Assembly (NCBI GenBank): GCA_961205875.1
Contig: OY540822.1
Coordinates: 1,490,501-1,554,500 of the forward strand
Length of the DNA stretch: 64,000 bases
Direction: 5' to 3'
From: Sialis fuliginosa
Lineage: Eukaryota; Arthropoda; Insecta; Megaloptera; Sialidae
Shown here one piece after another: positions 1 through 11,177 of the stretch. Within the stretch, counting starts at the first letter, position 1. Each line of letters starts with the position of its first letter. Under the pieces are notes generated by a model. It saw only the letters and a list, made by a program, of their open reading frames with translations, was not told where the DNA came from and searched no databases. The position numbers and the translations under genes are program-made.

Positions 1-736
1 GCGTTTTTAATTTTAGTTCATGACTGTGTTCACTTGGCGCTATTTTTTATGAATACATGAGAGTTGCCTATCTATAGTATTTATTTATCTATGGACTGAA
101 CTGAATTTATGTTTCGCGTTGAAATATAGCGAACGCGGCACGGTAGTATTACGGTGGGGATAGGCGACGCGGCGAGAGAAGAAGGTGGGTACATCGAGAG
201 GAGAGTGTATACAAGATTGGAGTCTGAGAATTTCATTGGTTACAATTGTGCGCATGCCGTTATTTTTTAAATAGAATAATTGATTAATTTAATTTTTTTA
301 AGATGAATATAAACCATTCCTAACACGGATTTGGCTAATTTTTATTGTGAATGTTGCTCTTTATGTAATCATTCTCATGCCCAATTATTAGCCTTTAAAA
401 GTTGATAGTTTAAAAAAAATATATTTTCAATTTTTTTAAAATATATAAAAAAATATTTTTTTTTGGATTAGGTAAGTTCAAACTATGGTACAATGTAAAA
501 GTTGAAAAGGTGCATATCAGATAATATTTTCAAAAAGCTGCGCATATTCTATCAAGTAAAAAACAATTTTTTTGGGTTGTAGTTGAGCGACAACTTCAGA
601 TATTTCATGAAATAAGCTTCATACTTTAGTATTATACCCTACAAAGTCTGAAAAGAATCAAAGTGGTAGAACATACTTAAAAAAAATTAAAATCAATAGA
701 AGTCAATATTAACATGTACAAATGTTATAGAAATAA

Positions 737-1221
737 TCTATATACGCATATAATAACATGTCCTGACTGATTCATCATCGCCCAGCCGAAACCCCTGGAT
801 CTAGAAACGTGAAATTTCAGGGGTGTCTTCCTTTTATAACGTAACCACCCACTAAGAAAGGTTTTTTCGCTAATCAACCCCTAAAGGGGTAAAAGAGGAT
901 GTAAAAGTTTGTATAGGAAAAATATTTTTTGGTCGGATTTACTTGAAACTTAAAATAAATACTCTTCAATACAAACAATTAAACACGTATTTCAGCATTT
1001 CCCAAAATTCATCCCTTAAGGGGTTGCAAGGGGGTGTTAACTTTTTTAGATTTTGATATATTTATCTACATAACTGTTTATTATATTAAGGTAAATTTGG
1101 ACAAAATAATAATCAATTAAAAAACAAATAAATGAAATTTAAATATTTGACCCCATGTCACGTATGGAGGGTTGTATTGAGTTTCGAAATCAACGCGAGT
1201 GAAGCCGCAGGTAGCAGCTAG
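737..1221 (+). mobile_element. Non-autonomous Helitron, left-arm copy
   Basis: It begins TC after an A (736) and ends CTAG before a T (1222), the canonical Helitron boundaries. Just before the end is the arthropod Helitron 3' motif CGCGAGTGAAGCCGCAGG, which can form a short hairpin. It is 485 bp with no coding capacity. The same unit is found inverted in the right arm of the giant repeat. Confidence 0.65.
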
Positions 1222-1609
1222 TCTTTTATATTAATACTTCCTCTCTATCTTCCAAGATTAAATTCACTACTCTTATGTATTATTTTCTTTTATACTTCCA
1301 TACCAACATTTTATTCTATACATGAAAAGTTTATTTCTCAGCTTCAACACCTTTCCATTACTTACATACTAGATCTGGAGGCAGCGACCAAACTTGGGCA
1401 TCATAGCAGCCCGCAAAATTTGTTTTGAAATTTGTTAATTGGGATATAGAGAACTCAGCTAAATGGGTCCCATGATCCTAGGACGCTGCCTTTAGATAGG
1501 ACAGCCCGTCAGTTATGTAAAAAAAAAATAGCCGAAAAATTTATAGCATCCCCGTCAGATAATTATAAAATTTGTTAATTTTGTTATTTTATTAATCGCC
1601 ATATAAATA

Positions 1610-1985
1610 TCTGACGCCTTAATAGTTGCATTATTTTTTTATAACAATCTAAACATGTAAGAAAAAAATGGCCGATGTAATTATAGCCGCCCGTTAAAAA
1701 TCTTTTTTAATCGACAGATTTATGTTTTCTGAACATGAAAATAATAGTATCTGACGCCCTAATAGTTGCATTATTTTTTTATAACAATCTAAACATGTAA
1801 AAAAAAATGGCCGATGTAATTATAGCCGCCCGTTAAAATTTTTTTTTAATCGATAGATTTATGTTTCCTTAACATGAAAATAATAGTATCTGACGCCCTG
1901 ATAGTTGCATTATTTTTTTATAACCATCTGACGCTTTAATTGTTTTAAACATGTAAGAAAATAATAAATTAATGAATGTATTTAT
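1610..1985. repeat. Subterminal tandem repeat, period about 140 bp
   Basis: About two and a half tandem units start at TCTGACGCC near 1610, 1750 and 1889. Each contains AATAGTTGCATTATTTTTTT, and the first two also contain a GGCCGATGTAATTATAGCC motif. Repeated motifs just inside an inverted terminus are typical transposase-binding regions, so this is read as the left subterminal region of the 1372-4180 element. The inverted copy lies at about 5690-5950. Confidence 0.75.
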
Positions 1986-2342
1986 TTATTTATTTATTTT
2001 TATTATTATTACTATTTATTTAAAAAAACACACAATTTAAAAAAAATCAAGCCTAGCTACCACCCCCTAGGTTCTGTCGCCGTGTACCTCTTGCACCCCT
2101 ACTTAAGACGCCCGAGTTGGGTCAGCTACTTACGGGTTTAAAAATATTTTTTATTTTATATGAGCTATACTAAAAATTATTTCATGTTATTTTACATTGA
2201 TGTTAATTTTTTCATAAACCTTTATGAGCAAAATAAAACAACAGTAATTGGTTTAATTAATAAAAAATTGAATTACAAATTTAAATAATGTGAGAATATA
2301 TGCTTAAATCTAAGCACTTGCGATTATTTTTAAAAATTAGTA

Positions 2343-3298
2343 GGGGCAAGTGCTGTACATGTGGACATTTGTCGGATTTTAGAATAAAATATATATATTT
2401 TAAATACATATAATCAAAATATATTTACTTTATTTGTATTTCACATGAATGATCATTAATTAAGTCATTAAATCAACATGCGTACAAGTTACTTTTAACA
2501 TTATAAATAATAAATTTTTGATTTAAAAAAAGGCACTTTTGTCCATAGGTACAACCAGTTAATGTACCTATGGACAGAGATCATTGTACCTGAAGACGGT
2601 TTTGTACATGTGTACACAATATCTATAACTATGTTTAATTCAACTATAAAAATATTTGTTAATTATTTATAAGTAATATTTTTGGTTTTTACCCTTACAA
2701 ACGTTTTTGTATAATTCTTTATCCGAATCAGATTCTTCGGCTATCACATAGCATCTTTGGCATATAAAAGAAGTTTCATCATCTGTAAGGGTTTCTGGGT
2801 TTATTTTGTCCCATTTCTTCCCTTCTTTGCTGCGAAAAACTGACAAAAAATAATACAAAAAGTCACACAAATTATAAACACGTGAATGTGGACAGTCCAC
2901 AGGTACAACTATTATCTGTCCATAGGTACAATTTTTGATAACATAACCAAATTTATTATAATTGTTGCAATTTAAAAGTAATTCGGTTTAAAATACTATG
3001 ATAAAGTACATTGTTAGTCTACTTTTAATTATAATCAAAACTGGGACCAGAATTATTAGTGATAACTGTGACAAAATACAATAAAAGTTAATTAAATATT
3101 TACTTTTTGCGTGAAAAAATTTTGAAACAATCGTACCGTTTGAAATTTTATAAAACAGTAACGGCCGTTAGTCAGTCAGTATTACCAACGTTAAAAGAAG
3201 ATTACGGGTGCATTCAGTTGCGATTTTTTTAACGATTAGTTTAGAATATTTTTACAGTGTCCTCAGGTAAAGCCGTCCACAGGTACAGCACTTGCCCC
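2343..3298. mobile_element. TA-flanked element with GGGGCAAGTGCTGTAC termini
   Basis: The perfect 16-bp inverted terminus GGGGCAAGTGCTGTAC occurs at 2343 and ends at 3298, each flanked by TA, as expected for a Tc1/mariner- or pogo-like target duplication. It is 956 bp. Variants of the 12-mer GTACCTATGGAC recur in both orientations through the element (near 2353, 2540, 2563, 2888, 2918 and 3276). It encloses an exon-like ORF on the minus strand. The right arm of the giant repeat holds a copy truncated at the inversion breakpoint (about 4535-5304). Confidence 0.75.
2667..2900 (-). pseudogene. Cys-containing C-terminal exon fragment, unknown family
   Basis: This 77-codon open frame lies inside the 2343-3298 element. 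Its last 54 residues are also encoded in the inverted copy at 4538-4702, where I see one residue change (Val to Ala). Upstream of the shared part, the sequence reads like a splice acceptor (pyrimidine-rich, then CGCAG), so the coding part is probably the last exon of a longer transcript. The shared part has a CxxC pair (FICQRCY) followed by an acidic, serine-rich tail and a stop. I do not recognise the family. A transposase C-terminus or a captured host exon are both possible. Confidence 0.4.
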
Positions 3299-4412
3299 TA
3301 ATTATCAAGTAAAAAATATGGAAAATTCGTAAATGTCTCTTTGGTTTGATCCTTATCATACAACATTTACAGAAAAATGTTTCAAGCAAAAGTTGTTTAT
3401 TTTATCTCTTAAATTAGGAATCTGCAACAAAAAATATAGATTTAGATTTGAAAAAAAAAGATGAACCTGGGAACTCATCAAGGTGACTTTTTCAAGGTCA
3501 ACCCACAATGTCAATATTTAGCTCTCTCGAAACCATGAAACTTTTGTCTGAAACATTTTTTCTAAAAATTCGTTATTTTGGAAATAATCCGCTGGAAACC
3601 CGGTAAACGGGATTGCCTGACGGGATCTCCTAATCAAACGCAGCACTTCAAGCGTCAGATATACATATATATATTTTGCATAAGGGAGCATTATTCTACA
3701 AGATGGTATGCATATCTGACGGGCTGCTAAAAGTTCGTTGTCTCTTTTTTTTTAACATCTTTGTCTCGCTATAAATTAAAAACGCAGCGATGAAAACGTC
3801 AGATATACATTTTTCTGTTTTTGTAATAATCAAATCAACCTAAATCTTAAATATCTGACGGGCTGCTAAAAGTTTTTTTTTTGGCATCATTTTTTTTTTT
3901 AATTCGCTCTAATACACTTAAACAGCGCCGCAGGCGTCAGAAAACTATATTTCCTTGATCTGGGGAACATGTATTTATCAAAAAGCATCTGTCTGCCAGA
4001 TTTGCTATGAGTCACCCAAGGTCAAAAACTTGACAACTTTGACAGCCCATCAAGGGTTAACGCAACATATTTTATGACTGACAATTTACTTTTCATGTAT
4101 AACTACAATAAGTTAACAAATTTCATAACAAATTTTGCGGGCTGCTATGATGCCAAAATTTTGGTCGCTGCCTCCAGATCTATACGCTTTTATTGTTATT
4201 AAAACGTACTTCTATTAATGCATTTGTAGGGTTCTTTAATCGGTTCGAATAGACCATGTATTTTGTATTTAACCGATTAGGAATGGACCCTGTATGTCCT
4301 CTTTTTAATCAAGTATTGATCCCTTTGATTTAGTGGACCAGTCTATTGTAGACAATAAAAATATTCTCCAAGAAATTTATATACACTTTAATTATTATTT
4401 TTGAGAATAAGT

Positions 4413-4524
4413 AAAATACAAACAAGAACATTACACTTAAAATAAGTGTAATTAATTAAAGTGATCTTTAGTTAATACATATATTGTGAAGATTCATATT
4501 AGCAAGTGTTCTTGTTTGTATTTT
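4413..4524. mobile_element. Short hairpin MITE, 112 bp
   Basis: A perfect 18-bp inverted terminus, AAAATACAAACAAGAACA, occurs at 4413-4430 and inverted at 4507-4524. A nested 21-bp palindrome follows at about 4431 (TTACACTTAAAATAAGTGTAA). It sits immediately beside the breakpoint of the giant inverted repeat. Confidence 0.6.
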
Positions 4525-4537
4525 GTTTGTTTTTCGC

Positions 4538-4702
4538 AGCAAAGAAGGGAAGAAATGGGACAAAATAAACCCAGAAACCCTTACAGATGATGAAACTTCT
4601 TTTATATGCCAAAGATGCTATGCGATAGCCGAAGAATCTGATTCGGATAAAGAATTATACAAAAACGTTTGTAAGGGTAAAAACCAAAAATATTACTTAT
4701 AA
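4538..4702 (+). pseudogene. Inverted second copy of the Cys-containing exon fragment
   Basis: Reads in the same frame as the 2667-2900 fragment, from Ser-Lys-Glu-Gly to the stop at 4700-4702. It is preceded by TTTGTTTTTCGCAG, a good splice-acceptor sequence. Both copies remain open and almost identical, but they lie in inverted transposon DNA and no upstream exon is visible, so expression is doubtful. Confidence 0.4.
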
Positions 4703-4977
4703 ATAATTAACAAATATTTTTATAATTGAATTAAACATAGTTATAGATATTGTGTACACATGTACAAAACCGTCTTCAGGTACAATAATCTCTGTCCATA
4801 GGTACATTAACTGGTTGTACCTATGGACAAAAGTGCCTTTTTTTTAAAATCAAAAATTTATGATTTATAATGTTAAAAGTAACTTTTACGCATGTTGATT
4901 TAATGACTTAATTAATGATCATTCATGTGAAATACAAATAAAGTAAATATATTTTGATTATATGTATTTAAAAAATA

Positions 4978-5253
4978 ATATAATAGTAGTGACGTTAAAT
5001 ATAAATAAAAACAAACTTGTTTGTTTAAACGTCAAAATTTATTAAAGAAGAGGAAACCGCAAGCTTTCGATTCACAGAATCATCGTCAGGCTATTAATAA
5101 AGATATAAATTTGAGAAAGATGTCGTTATCTCAATATAATTCAACATGAATTTTATTGAGATAACGACATCTGTGAATCGAAAGCTTGCGGTTTCCTCTT
5201 CTTTAATAAATTTTGACGTTTAAACAAACAAGTTTGTTTTTATTTAAAAAATA
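4978..5253. mobile_element. Hairpin insertion flanked by 12-bp direct repeats
   Basis: It is present only in the right arm of the giant inverted repeat. The left arm near 2385-2400 is the empty site. The direct repeat ATTTAAAAAATA flanks it (4966-4977 and 5242-5253). Inside is a near-perfect inverted repeat of about 75 bp (5003-5077 against 5171-5245) plus an inner hairpin around a TATCTC motif. The left stem contains, on the minus strand, CCTGACGATGATTC, then GAATCGAAAGC, a hammerhead-like core. A long target duplication with such a core suggests a Penelope-like or retrozyme-like retroposon (inference). Confidence 0.6.
5061..5091 (-). other. Hammerhead-ribozyme-like core motif
   Basis: On the minus strand this reads CTGACGA, a short stem-loop GATTC-TGT-GAATC, then GAAA. 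That is the order of conserved blocks in a hammerhead (CUGANGA, helix II, GAAA). One unpaired U at the base of helix II and an undefined cleavage-site strand make activity uncertain. Confidence 0.35.
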
Positions 5254-6281
5254 TATATTTTATTCTAAAATCCGACAAATGTCCACATATACAGCACTTG
5301 CCCCTACTAATTTTTAAAAATAATCGCAAGTGCTTAGATTTAAGCATATATTCTCACATTATTTAAATTTGAATTCAATTTTTTATTAATTAAACCAATT
5401 ACTGTTGTTTTATTTTGCTCATAAAGGTTTATGAAAAAATTAACATCAATGTAAAATAACATGAAATAATTTTTAGTATAGCTCATATAAAATAAAAAAT
5501 ATTTTTAAACCCGTAAGTAGCTGACCCAACTCGGACGTCTTAAGTAGAGGTGCAAGAGGTGCACGGCGACAGAACCTAGGGGGCGGTAGCTAGGCTTGAT
5601 TTTTTTTAAATTGTGTGTTTTTCTTAATAAATAGTAATAATAATAAAAATAAATAAATAAATACATTCATTAATTTATTATTTTCTTACATGTTTAAAAC
5701 AATTAAAGCGTCAGATGGTTATAAAAAAATAATGCAACTATTAGGGCGTCAGATACTATTATTTTCATGTTCAGAAAACATAAATCTGTCGATTAAAAAA
5801 GATTTTTAACGGGCGGCTATAATTACATCGGCCATTTTTTTCTTACATGTTTAGATTGTTATAAAAAAATAATGCAACTATTAAGGCGTCAGATATTTAT
5901 ATGGCGATTAATAAAATAACAAAATTAACAAATTTTATAATTATCTGACGGGGATGCTATAAATTTTTCGGCTATTTTTTTTTTACATAACTGACGGGCT
6001 GTCCTATCTAAAGGCAGCGTCCTAGGATCATGGGACCCATTTAGCTGAGTTCTCTATATCCCAATTAACAAATTTCAAAACAAATTTTGCGGGCTGCTAT
6101 GATGCCCAAATTTGGTCGCTGCCTCCAGATCTAGTATGTAAGTAATGGAAAGGTGTTGAAGCTGAGAAATAAACTTTTCATGTATAGAATAAAATGTTGG
6201 TATGGAAGTATAAAAGAAAATAATACATAAGAGTAGTGAATTTAATCTTGGAAGATAGAGAGGAAGTATTAATATAAAAGA

Positions 6282-6764
6282 CTAGCTGCTACCTGCGGCT
6301 TCACTCGCGTTGATTTCGAAACTCAATACAACCCTCCATACGTGACATGGGGTCAAATATTTAAATTTCATTTATTTGTTTTTTAATTGATTATTATTTT
6401 GTCCAAATTTACCTTAATATAATAAACAGTTATGTAGATAAATATATCAAAATCTAAAAAAGTTAACACCCCCTTGCAACCCCTTAAGGGATGAATTTTG
6501 GGAAATGCTGAAATACGTGTTTAACTGTTTGTATTGAAGAGTATTTATTTTAAGTTTCAAGTAAATCCGACCAAAAAATATTTTTCCTATACAAACTTTT
6601 ACATCCTCTTTTACCCCTTTAGGGGTTGATTAGCGAAAAAACCTTTCTTATTGGGTGGTTACGTTATAAAAGGAAGACACCCCTGAAATTTCACGTTTCT
6701 AGATCCAGGGGTTTCGGCTGGGCGATGATGAATCAGTCAGGACATGTTATTATATGTATATAGA
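6282..6764 (-). mobile_element. Non-autonomous Helitron, right-arm copy
   Basis: Reverse-complement partner of the Helitron at 737-1221, ending with the complement of CTAG at 6282-6285 and beginning with TC at 6763-6764. It is present because the element predates the inverted duplication. Confidence 0.6.
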
Positions 6765-7424
6765 TTATTTCTATAACATTTGTACATGTTAATATTGACT
6801 TCTATTGATTTTAATTTTTTTTAAGTATGTTCTACCACTTTGATTCTTTTCAGACTTTGTAGGGTATAATACTAAAGTATGAAGCTTATTTCATGAAATA
6901 TCTGAAGTTGTCGCTCAACTACAACCCAAAAAAATTATTTTTTACTTGATAGAATATGCGCAGCTCTTTGAAAATATTATCTGATATGCACCTTTTCAAC
7001 TTTTACATTGTACCATAGTTTGAACTTACCTAATCCAAAAAAAAATATTTTTTTATATATTTTTAAAAAATTGAAAATTTTTTTTTTTAAACTATCAACT
7101 TTTAGAGGCTAATAATTGGGCATGAAAACGATTACATAAAGAGCAACATTCACAACAAAAATTAGCTAAATCCGTGTTAGGAATGGTTTATATTCATCTT
7201 AAAAAAATCAAATTAATCAATTATTCTATTTAAAAAATAACGGCATGCGCACAATTGTAACCAATGAAATTCTCAGACTCCAATCTTGTATACACTCTCC
7301 TCTCGATGTACCCACCTTCTTCTCTCGCCGCGCCGCCTATCCCCACCGTAATACTACCGTGTCTGCGTCCGCTATATTTGAACGCGAAACTTAAATCCAG
7401 TTGTCAGTCTACGTGTAGCTGTTA

Positions 7425-7640
7425 TGTGGTGTTCACACCGAAAAAACTGTTGATAAAAGACAAAACAGGAACATTTTTACAACAAAATTGCAACTTGTCT
7501 CTCTTGACAGAGTTTGTGTTTTGTTCTTAAAAAACAAAACACAAACACGTCATTTTAACAAAATTTTGACAAATGTTTTTAGAGCGTTCACACCAAAAAA
7601 AACATGTTTCTATAGACAAGAATACAGGGTTGTCCAACAT
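7425..7640. repeat. GTTCACACCGAAAAA-type interspersed repeat, copy 1
   Basis: Two copies of a GTTCACACCRAAAAAA motif (about 7438 and 7595) bracket AT-rich sequence with ACAAAACACAAACAC-like words. The same vocabulary recurs in opposite orientation at 10788-11045, so this is an interspersed repeat. No protein is supported. Confidence 0.5.
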
Positions 7641-8839
7641 AATATTTAGAATGTTATTTTAATTTTACTTTAATGTTATACGAAGTATAATAAAAATTAG
7701 AAATTATCACTATTTTTGTAAAAAAATGAAAAGTTTTATGTTTTTTATATTGATTTTTATGAATTTTATTAAACGTATACTATGCAGTAAAAATGTATTA
7801 TTATTACCAACGGAGGGATAATAATTACGAAACCTTTGCCAAAGAAACACATATGTAAATACATTTTTTTTTTTATATTTTTTATCCACCAAGAAGTCCA
7901 AAGAAATAATAAAATATAATATATGTATATGTATGTAGTGTACATATGTATACTTAACTCTGTTTTCTGATTGAAAATTATTAAATATGTTTTTAACTAT
8001 AATCTATTACTAAATGTTATATAAAATTATTATGTTATATTTTACATTGTGTATGCTTTTCTTTATAACTTTATCTTTTTTTAAATGTTGATTAGAAGCA
8101 AACTATCTTTCGCAAAATATAACATTTAATAGTTTCGGAAACTAGATCTTTAATTTTTATTTAAATTTTACATCATATGATGATCTTACGTGTCTCCTAT
8201 TTCCAAAAAAAATACTTATTGCTGTAGAAAATAAAGGTTTAATCGCAAAAATCAACCCTTTTAAAACTAATTTTGAATTTGACGCCAAAACGCTTGCAGA
8301 TGTCATAGCGCATTTTTGACGTCACGCCTATATAAACACTCCTTGTCAACAATAATAAATCCTTTTTCCATCGCTAACGTTTCTCGGTTTTAATTTTGGT
8401 AACACAAAACTGAGCAACTGCTAATTTAAAATCATAAAATTATTTATAATAATAATTAAACATGGCGGATTGCTGTATTTTGTGTTTTTATTTAAAAAAA
8501 AATTATATTAATCTCACTTTTAATATAAAAATAAATACATTTTTTAGAATCTTTTTAACCTATTTCATTATTTAAAATCATAATTTCAGTGATACTTTGT
8601 TACTGGCATCATGCCTATTGTACTGATTGTACACCCCTGTATTGTCATATACATCTATAGAAATATAAACTGAGAAAAGGTTGATTTATTGCCTATGTGT
8701 AATAATATTTTAACAATACATTTTTTCTATACTTTGCACGTGCATGATATATTATAGTATTTTAAAAAGTATTTAGTTAATTAGTTTTGATTTTTCAATA
8801 TTTAAAATTTGAATATCTTTTTTTTTTTAATATCCTTAA
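7641..8839. other. AT-rich interval with no supported gene
   Basis: Low-complexity AT-rich sequence with short chance ORFs. The only notable part is a promoter-like cluster at 8318-8336, listed separately. Confidence 0.5.
8318..8336 (+). promoter_or_regulatory. CRE-like site plus TATA box
   Basis: A palindromic TGACGTCA (8318-8325) is followed after three bases by TATATAAA (8329-8336). The first good ATG downstream is at 8462, but its frame closes after a few dozen codons, so no gene could be attached. A TGACGTCAC word also occurs near 35428, so this may be a transposon promoter. Confidence 0.3.
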
Positions 8840-8868
8840 TCCTTAATATATATAAAGCTCAACGTCTC

Positions 8869-8926
<58 letters not shown>

Positions 8927-9755
8927 CGTTAGTTACCTTATCACTCGAGAACCACTTATCCGATTTACGAGTTTTTTTTTTTAATTCATAGGTACGTTCT
9001 CTGGCCAGGTTATAGGCTATATTTTTTTACGTTAGGTAACATAACAACAAAGCAGTGACGATAATAGTAAATCAAGTCGGAAAAAATTTTGCCGTCGGCG
9101 CGCTGTTTTGTAATACGCTGCCTAAACCGTTCAATATAGAACAAAATAATGTATTAAAGAATTGTGTAGAATCAAAAGTTCTACAATTAAGTCAGCGACA
9201 CGATATGTCTAACTTTTATATTTAAGCCACAATGACTGCTTTTATGTTACAAAAAAAACATAAAATATTTGGGTTTTGTTTACATGGACTTATGACCTGC
9301 AAAACATTAATCCTTATCGAAATAAATGATTTCATCGTCATAAGTACTTAATGTAGATATAGTTTGCCATTTACAGCATCCAATTTGGTCGTATAGTTTA
9401 GAAAATATCTTAAAATATATTTATAAAGGTAACATTTTAAATGTATGGTGTCGTGCCGCATCGAAGCGATGTACATCAGACTGGATTCGCTTACGTTCGG
9501 TAGATATTCGGAGTCCCTCGGCTGACGTTTGAGTTAATTTTGTTTTCAATAATTAACATTTAAATTTAAACAGAACACAAATTATTTGTACTTTTTTCAT
9601 CTGATTCGTTTTTGTTAGGTAATTTAGGTATTGATAAATTATTATTACAATAATAACTAATCGTGTTTGTACTTAATTAATTAAACTATATTTTTCAAAA
9701 ATCCTAAACAATAATTCCGTAGTCTACGCGAGCGAAGCCGCGTGGGCCCAGCTAG
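8840..9755 (+). mobile_element. Helitron, non-autonomous, 916 bp
   Basis: It starts TC after A (8839) and ends CTAG before T (9756). The 3' end has an ACGCG...CGCGT hairpin around AGCGAAGC, ten or so bases from CTAG. No Rep/helicase is encoded. The 5' part includes CTCAACGTCTCTCTGTCTG, a tetranucleotide array, CTCGAGAACCACT and GGCCAGGTTATAGGC. A reverse-strand fragment of the same family lies at 28270-28470, and a related 5' end at 12535. Confidence 0.75.
8871..8927 (+). repeat. (TCTG)n microsatellite
   Basis: About fourteen uninterrupted TCTG/CTGT units near the 5' end of the Helitron. Family members at 12535 and 28430 have only two or three units, so the array expanded in this copy. Confidence 0.95.
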
Positions 9756-9756
9756 T

Positions 9757-10787
9757 CTTATATAAATTAAAATTAATATACCATATAAGTATATTTATGT
9801 TAATGCAATGTCATTGCCATCTTAATGGTTTAAAATAAAATAATATGTTAATATTATTTTCTTTCAATGAGCGTAATAAAGAAACTAAGCAAAAAAGTTA
9901 TTTATATTTACTATATCAGGTGAATTTATATTTTTGGTAAGAGAAAAAAGCAAATATTCTGCAAATTATTTTAATATGTATTAAAAGATATTTGGGAGCA
10001 TAAAATGGTTAAGAAAAACTGATCTACGGTTGAGACAAATTCATTTGTATATGCATACAAATGAATAATAAATCATAAACCATCTGTACTCCTATTTGAA
10101 AACTAACCGATTTCGGAAACGTAGCAGGTACTTAACAGTGAATTTTAGGACACCTATAAAGTGTTAAATTTTTATTTGAAAATCTATTAGAACTATTTAC
10201 ATCAATTAAAATTATACATCATTTTTTTTAAATGAAATTTGTTTATACATTTTTTTAAATATCTCTCACCGTTTAATAATAATAAAAGAGTCGTGAGTCT
10301 CTGGTAAACTTTATAGTACTTACATATTATATATTATAATTATTTAAAATATAATATAAGTAATTATATAAAATATTTATACAACATATACATATAAATA
10401 ATATAATAATATATTAAATTTCCATTATAGAAAATATTGTATTAAATTATTAATAATAATAAACTTTGAAATGTTTTCTAATGTTAAGGTTATTATTATT
10501 TAGTATTTAATTAATTAATCAATTACTGAATTAGATAATTAAAATTTGTTGATGGATTTTGTTACTGCGTTATATTTTATAAGTTATTAAAAATGTAATT
10601 ACTAGTTTTATTTTGATAATATCAAAAAACTGGTAACTCAACGGTTGAAAATAGTACGTATTTCTCCAATATAAAATAAAAAACACAATTTGTTTTCCAT
10701 ATGAAATGGATAACAAAAACAGTGTCTTTTTTGTACAAATCTATCCGATACTAAGGGTCTGTTTTATTACATGTTGTTAAAATGTCA
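9757..10787. other. AT-rich interval with no gene
   Basis: Very AT-rich, with many TAATA/TTATTA runs. A 28-bp palindrome lies at 10039-10066. No ORF or repeat family could be supported otherwise. Confidence 0.5.
10039..10066. repeat. 28-bp palindrome
   Basis: ATTCATTTGTAT and ATACAAATGAAT are separated by ATGC, a 12-bp perfect stem. It could extrude as a short hairpin. Function unknown. Confidence 0.85.
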
Positions 10788-11045
10788 ATCAAAATATGTT
10801 GCTGTTTTGTTTTTGTTGGTGTAAACGCCAAAAATGACATGTTTATATTTTGTTATCCCCTTAATGAGGTCTTGTTGGCGAAATGTTGGTAAAAAGTTGC
10901 AATTTTGTCCGTGAAAACATGTTCCTGTTTTGTCGTTTTTCGAGTGTTTTTTCGGTGTGAACACTCTGTTTTTAAAATTTGTTGACATTTTGTCTAAAAG
11001 ACACGATGTTCGTGTTTTGTTTTTTCGGTGTGAACACGCCATTAC
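10788..11045. repeat. GTTCACACCGAAAAA-type interspersed repeat, copy 2
   Basis: Contains TTTTCGGTGTGAACAC twice (about 10949 and 11022) and a decayed GGTGTAAACGCC near 10818. It is the opposite-orientation relative of 7425-7640. The two open frames across it on opposite strands are by-products of the repeat. Confidence 0.5.
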
Positions 11046-11177
11046 GAGTGCAAGAACTGACCACATACAAGTGGTAAGTGGAAATTGTTTATTAATTATA
11101 GTTGATAGCTATAGTAGATTGTGTATGTTAACAGTGTTTTTAACTATAGTTTGTTATAGCTATACAAATGTAATATA

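Larger units (their letters stand above)
1372..4180. mobile_element. TA-flanked element with about 70-bp inverted termini
   Basis: The left terminus GATCTGGAGGCAGCGACC at 1372 is matched inverted at 4163-4180, and the match runs inward about 70 bp, including the motif GCAGCCCGCAAAATTTG. Both ends abut TA, which fits a TA target duplication. Subterminal DNA carries many copies of TCTGACG or its complement: near 1552, 1610, 1750, 1889 and 1927 on the left, and several between 3617 and 3940 on the right. No transposase was seen. A second TA-flanked element (2343-3298) is nested inside. The superfamily is unresolved. Confidence 0.7.
94..7409. repeat. Giant inverted repeat, arms about 2.75 kb
   Basis: The sequence from about 94 to 2840 reappears as its reverse complement from about 4535 to 7409, leaving a spacer of about 1.7 kb. 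Anchor matches include the GC-rich stretch at 121-250 against 7241-7380, the Helitron at 737-1221 against 6282-6764, and the terminus at 1372 against about 6130. The arms differ by scattered substitutions, and only the right arm has the insertion at 4978-5253, so this is a diverged genomic structure and not a trivial assembly fold. The spacer holds the rest of two elements cut by the inversion breakpoint near 2841/4534. I infer an inverted duplication of DNA that already contained nested transposons. Confidence 0.93.

Noticed and set aside
7264..7530. 88-codon frame beginning MKFSDSNLVYTLLS
   Set aside because: It runs through the right arm of the giant inverted repeat into an interspersed repeat. 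The GC-rich part is repeat DNA and the peptide has no family features.
8809..8991. Frame with repeated SVCL residues
   Set aside because: Translation of the (TCTG)n microsatellite inside a Helitron.
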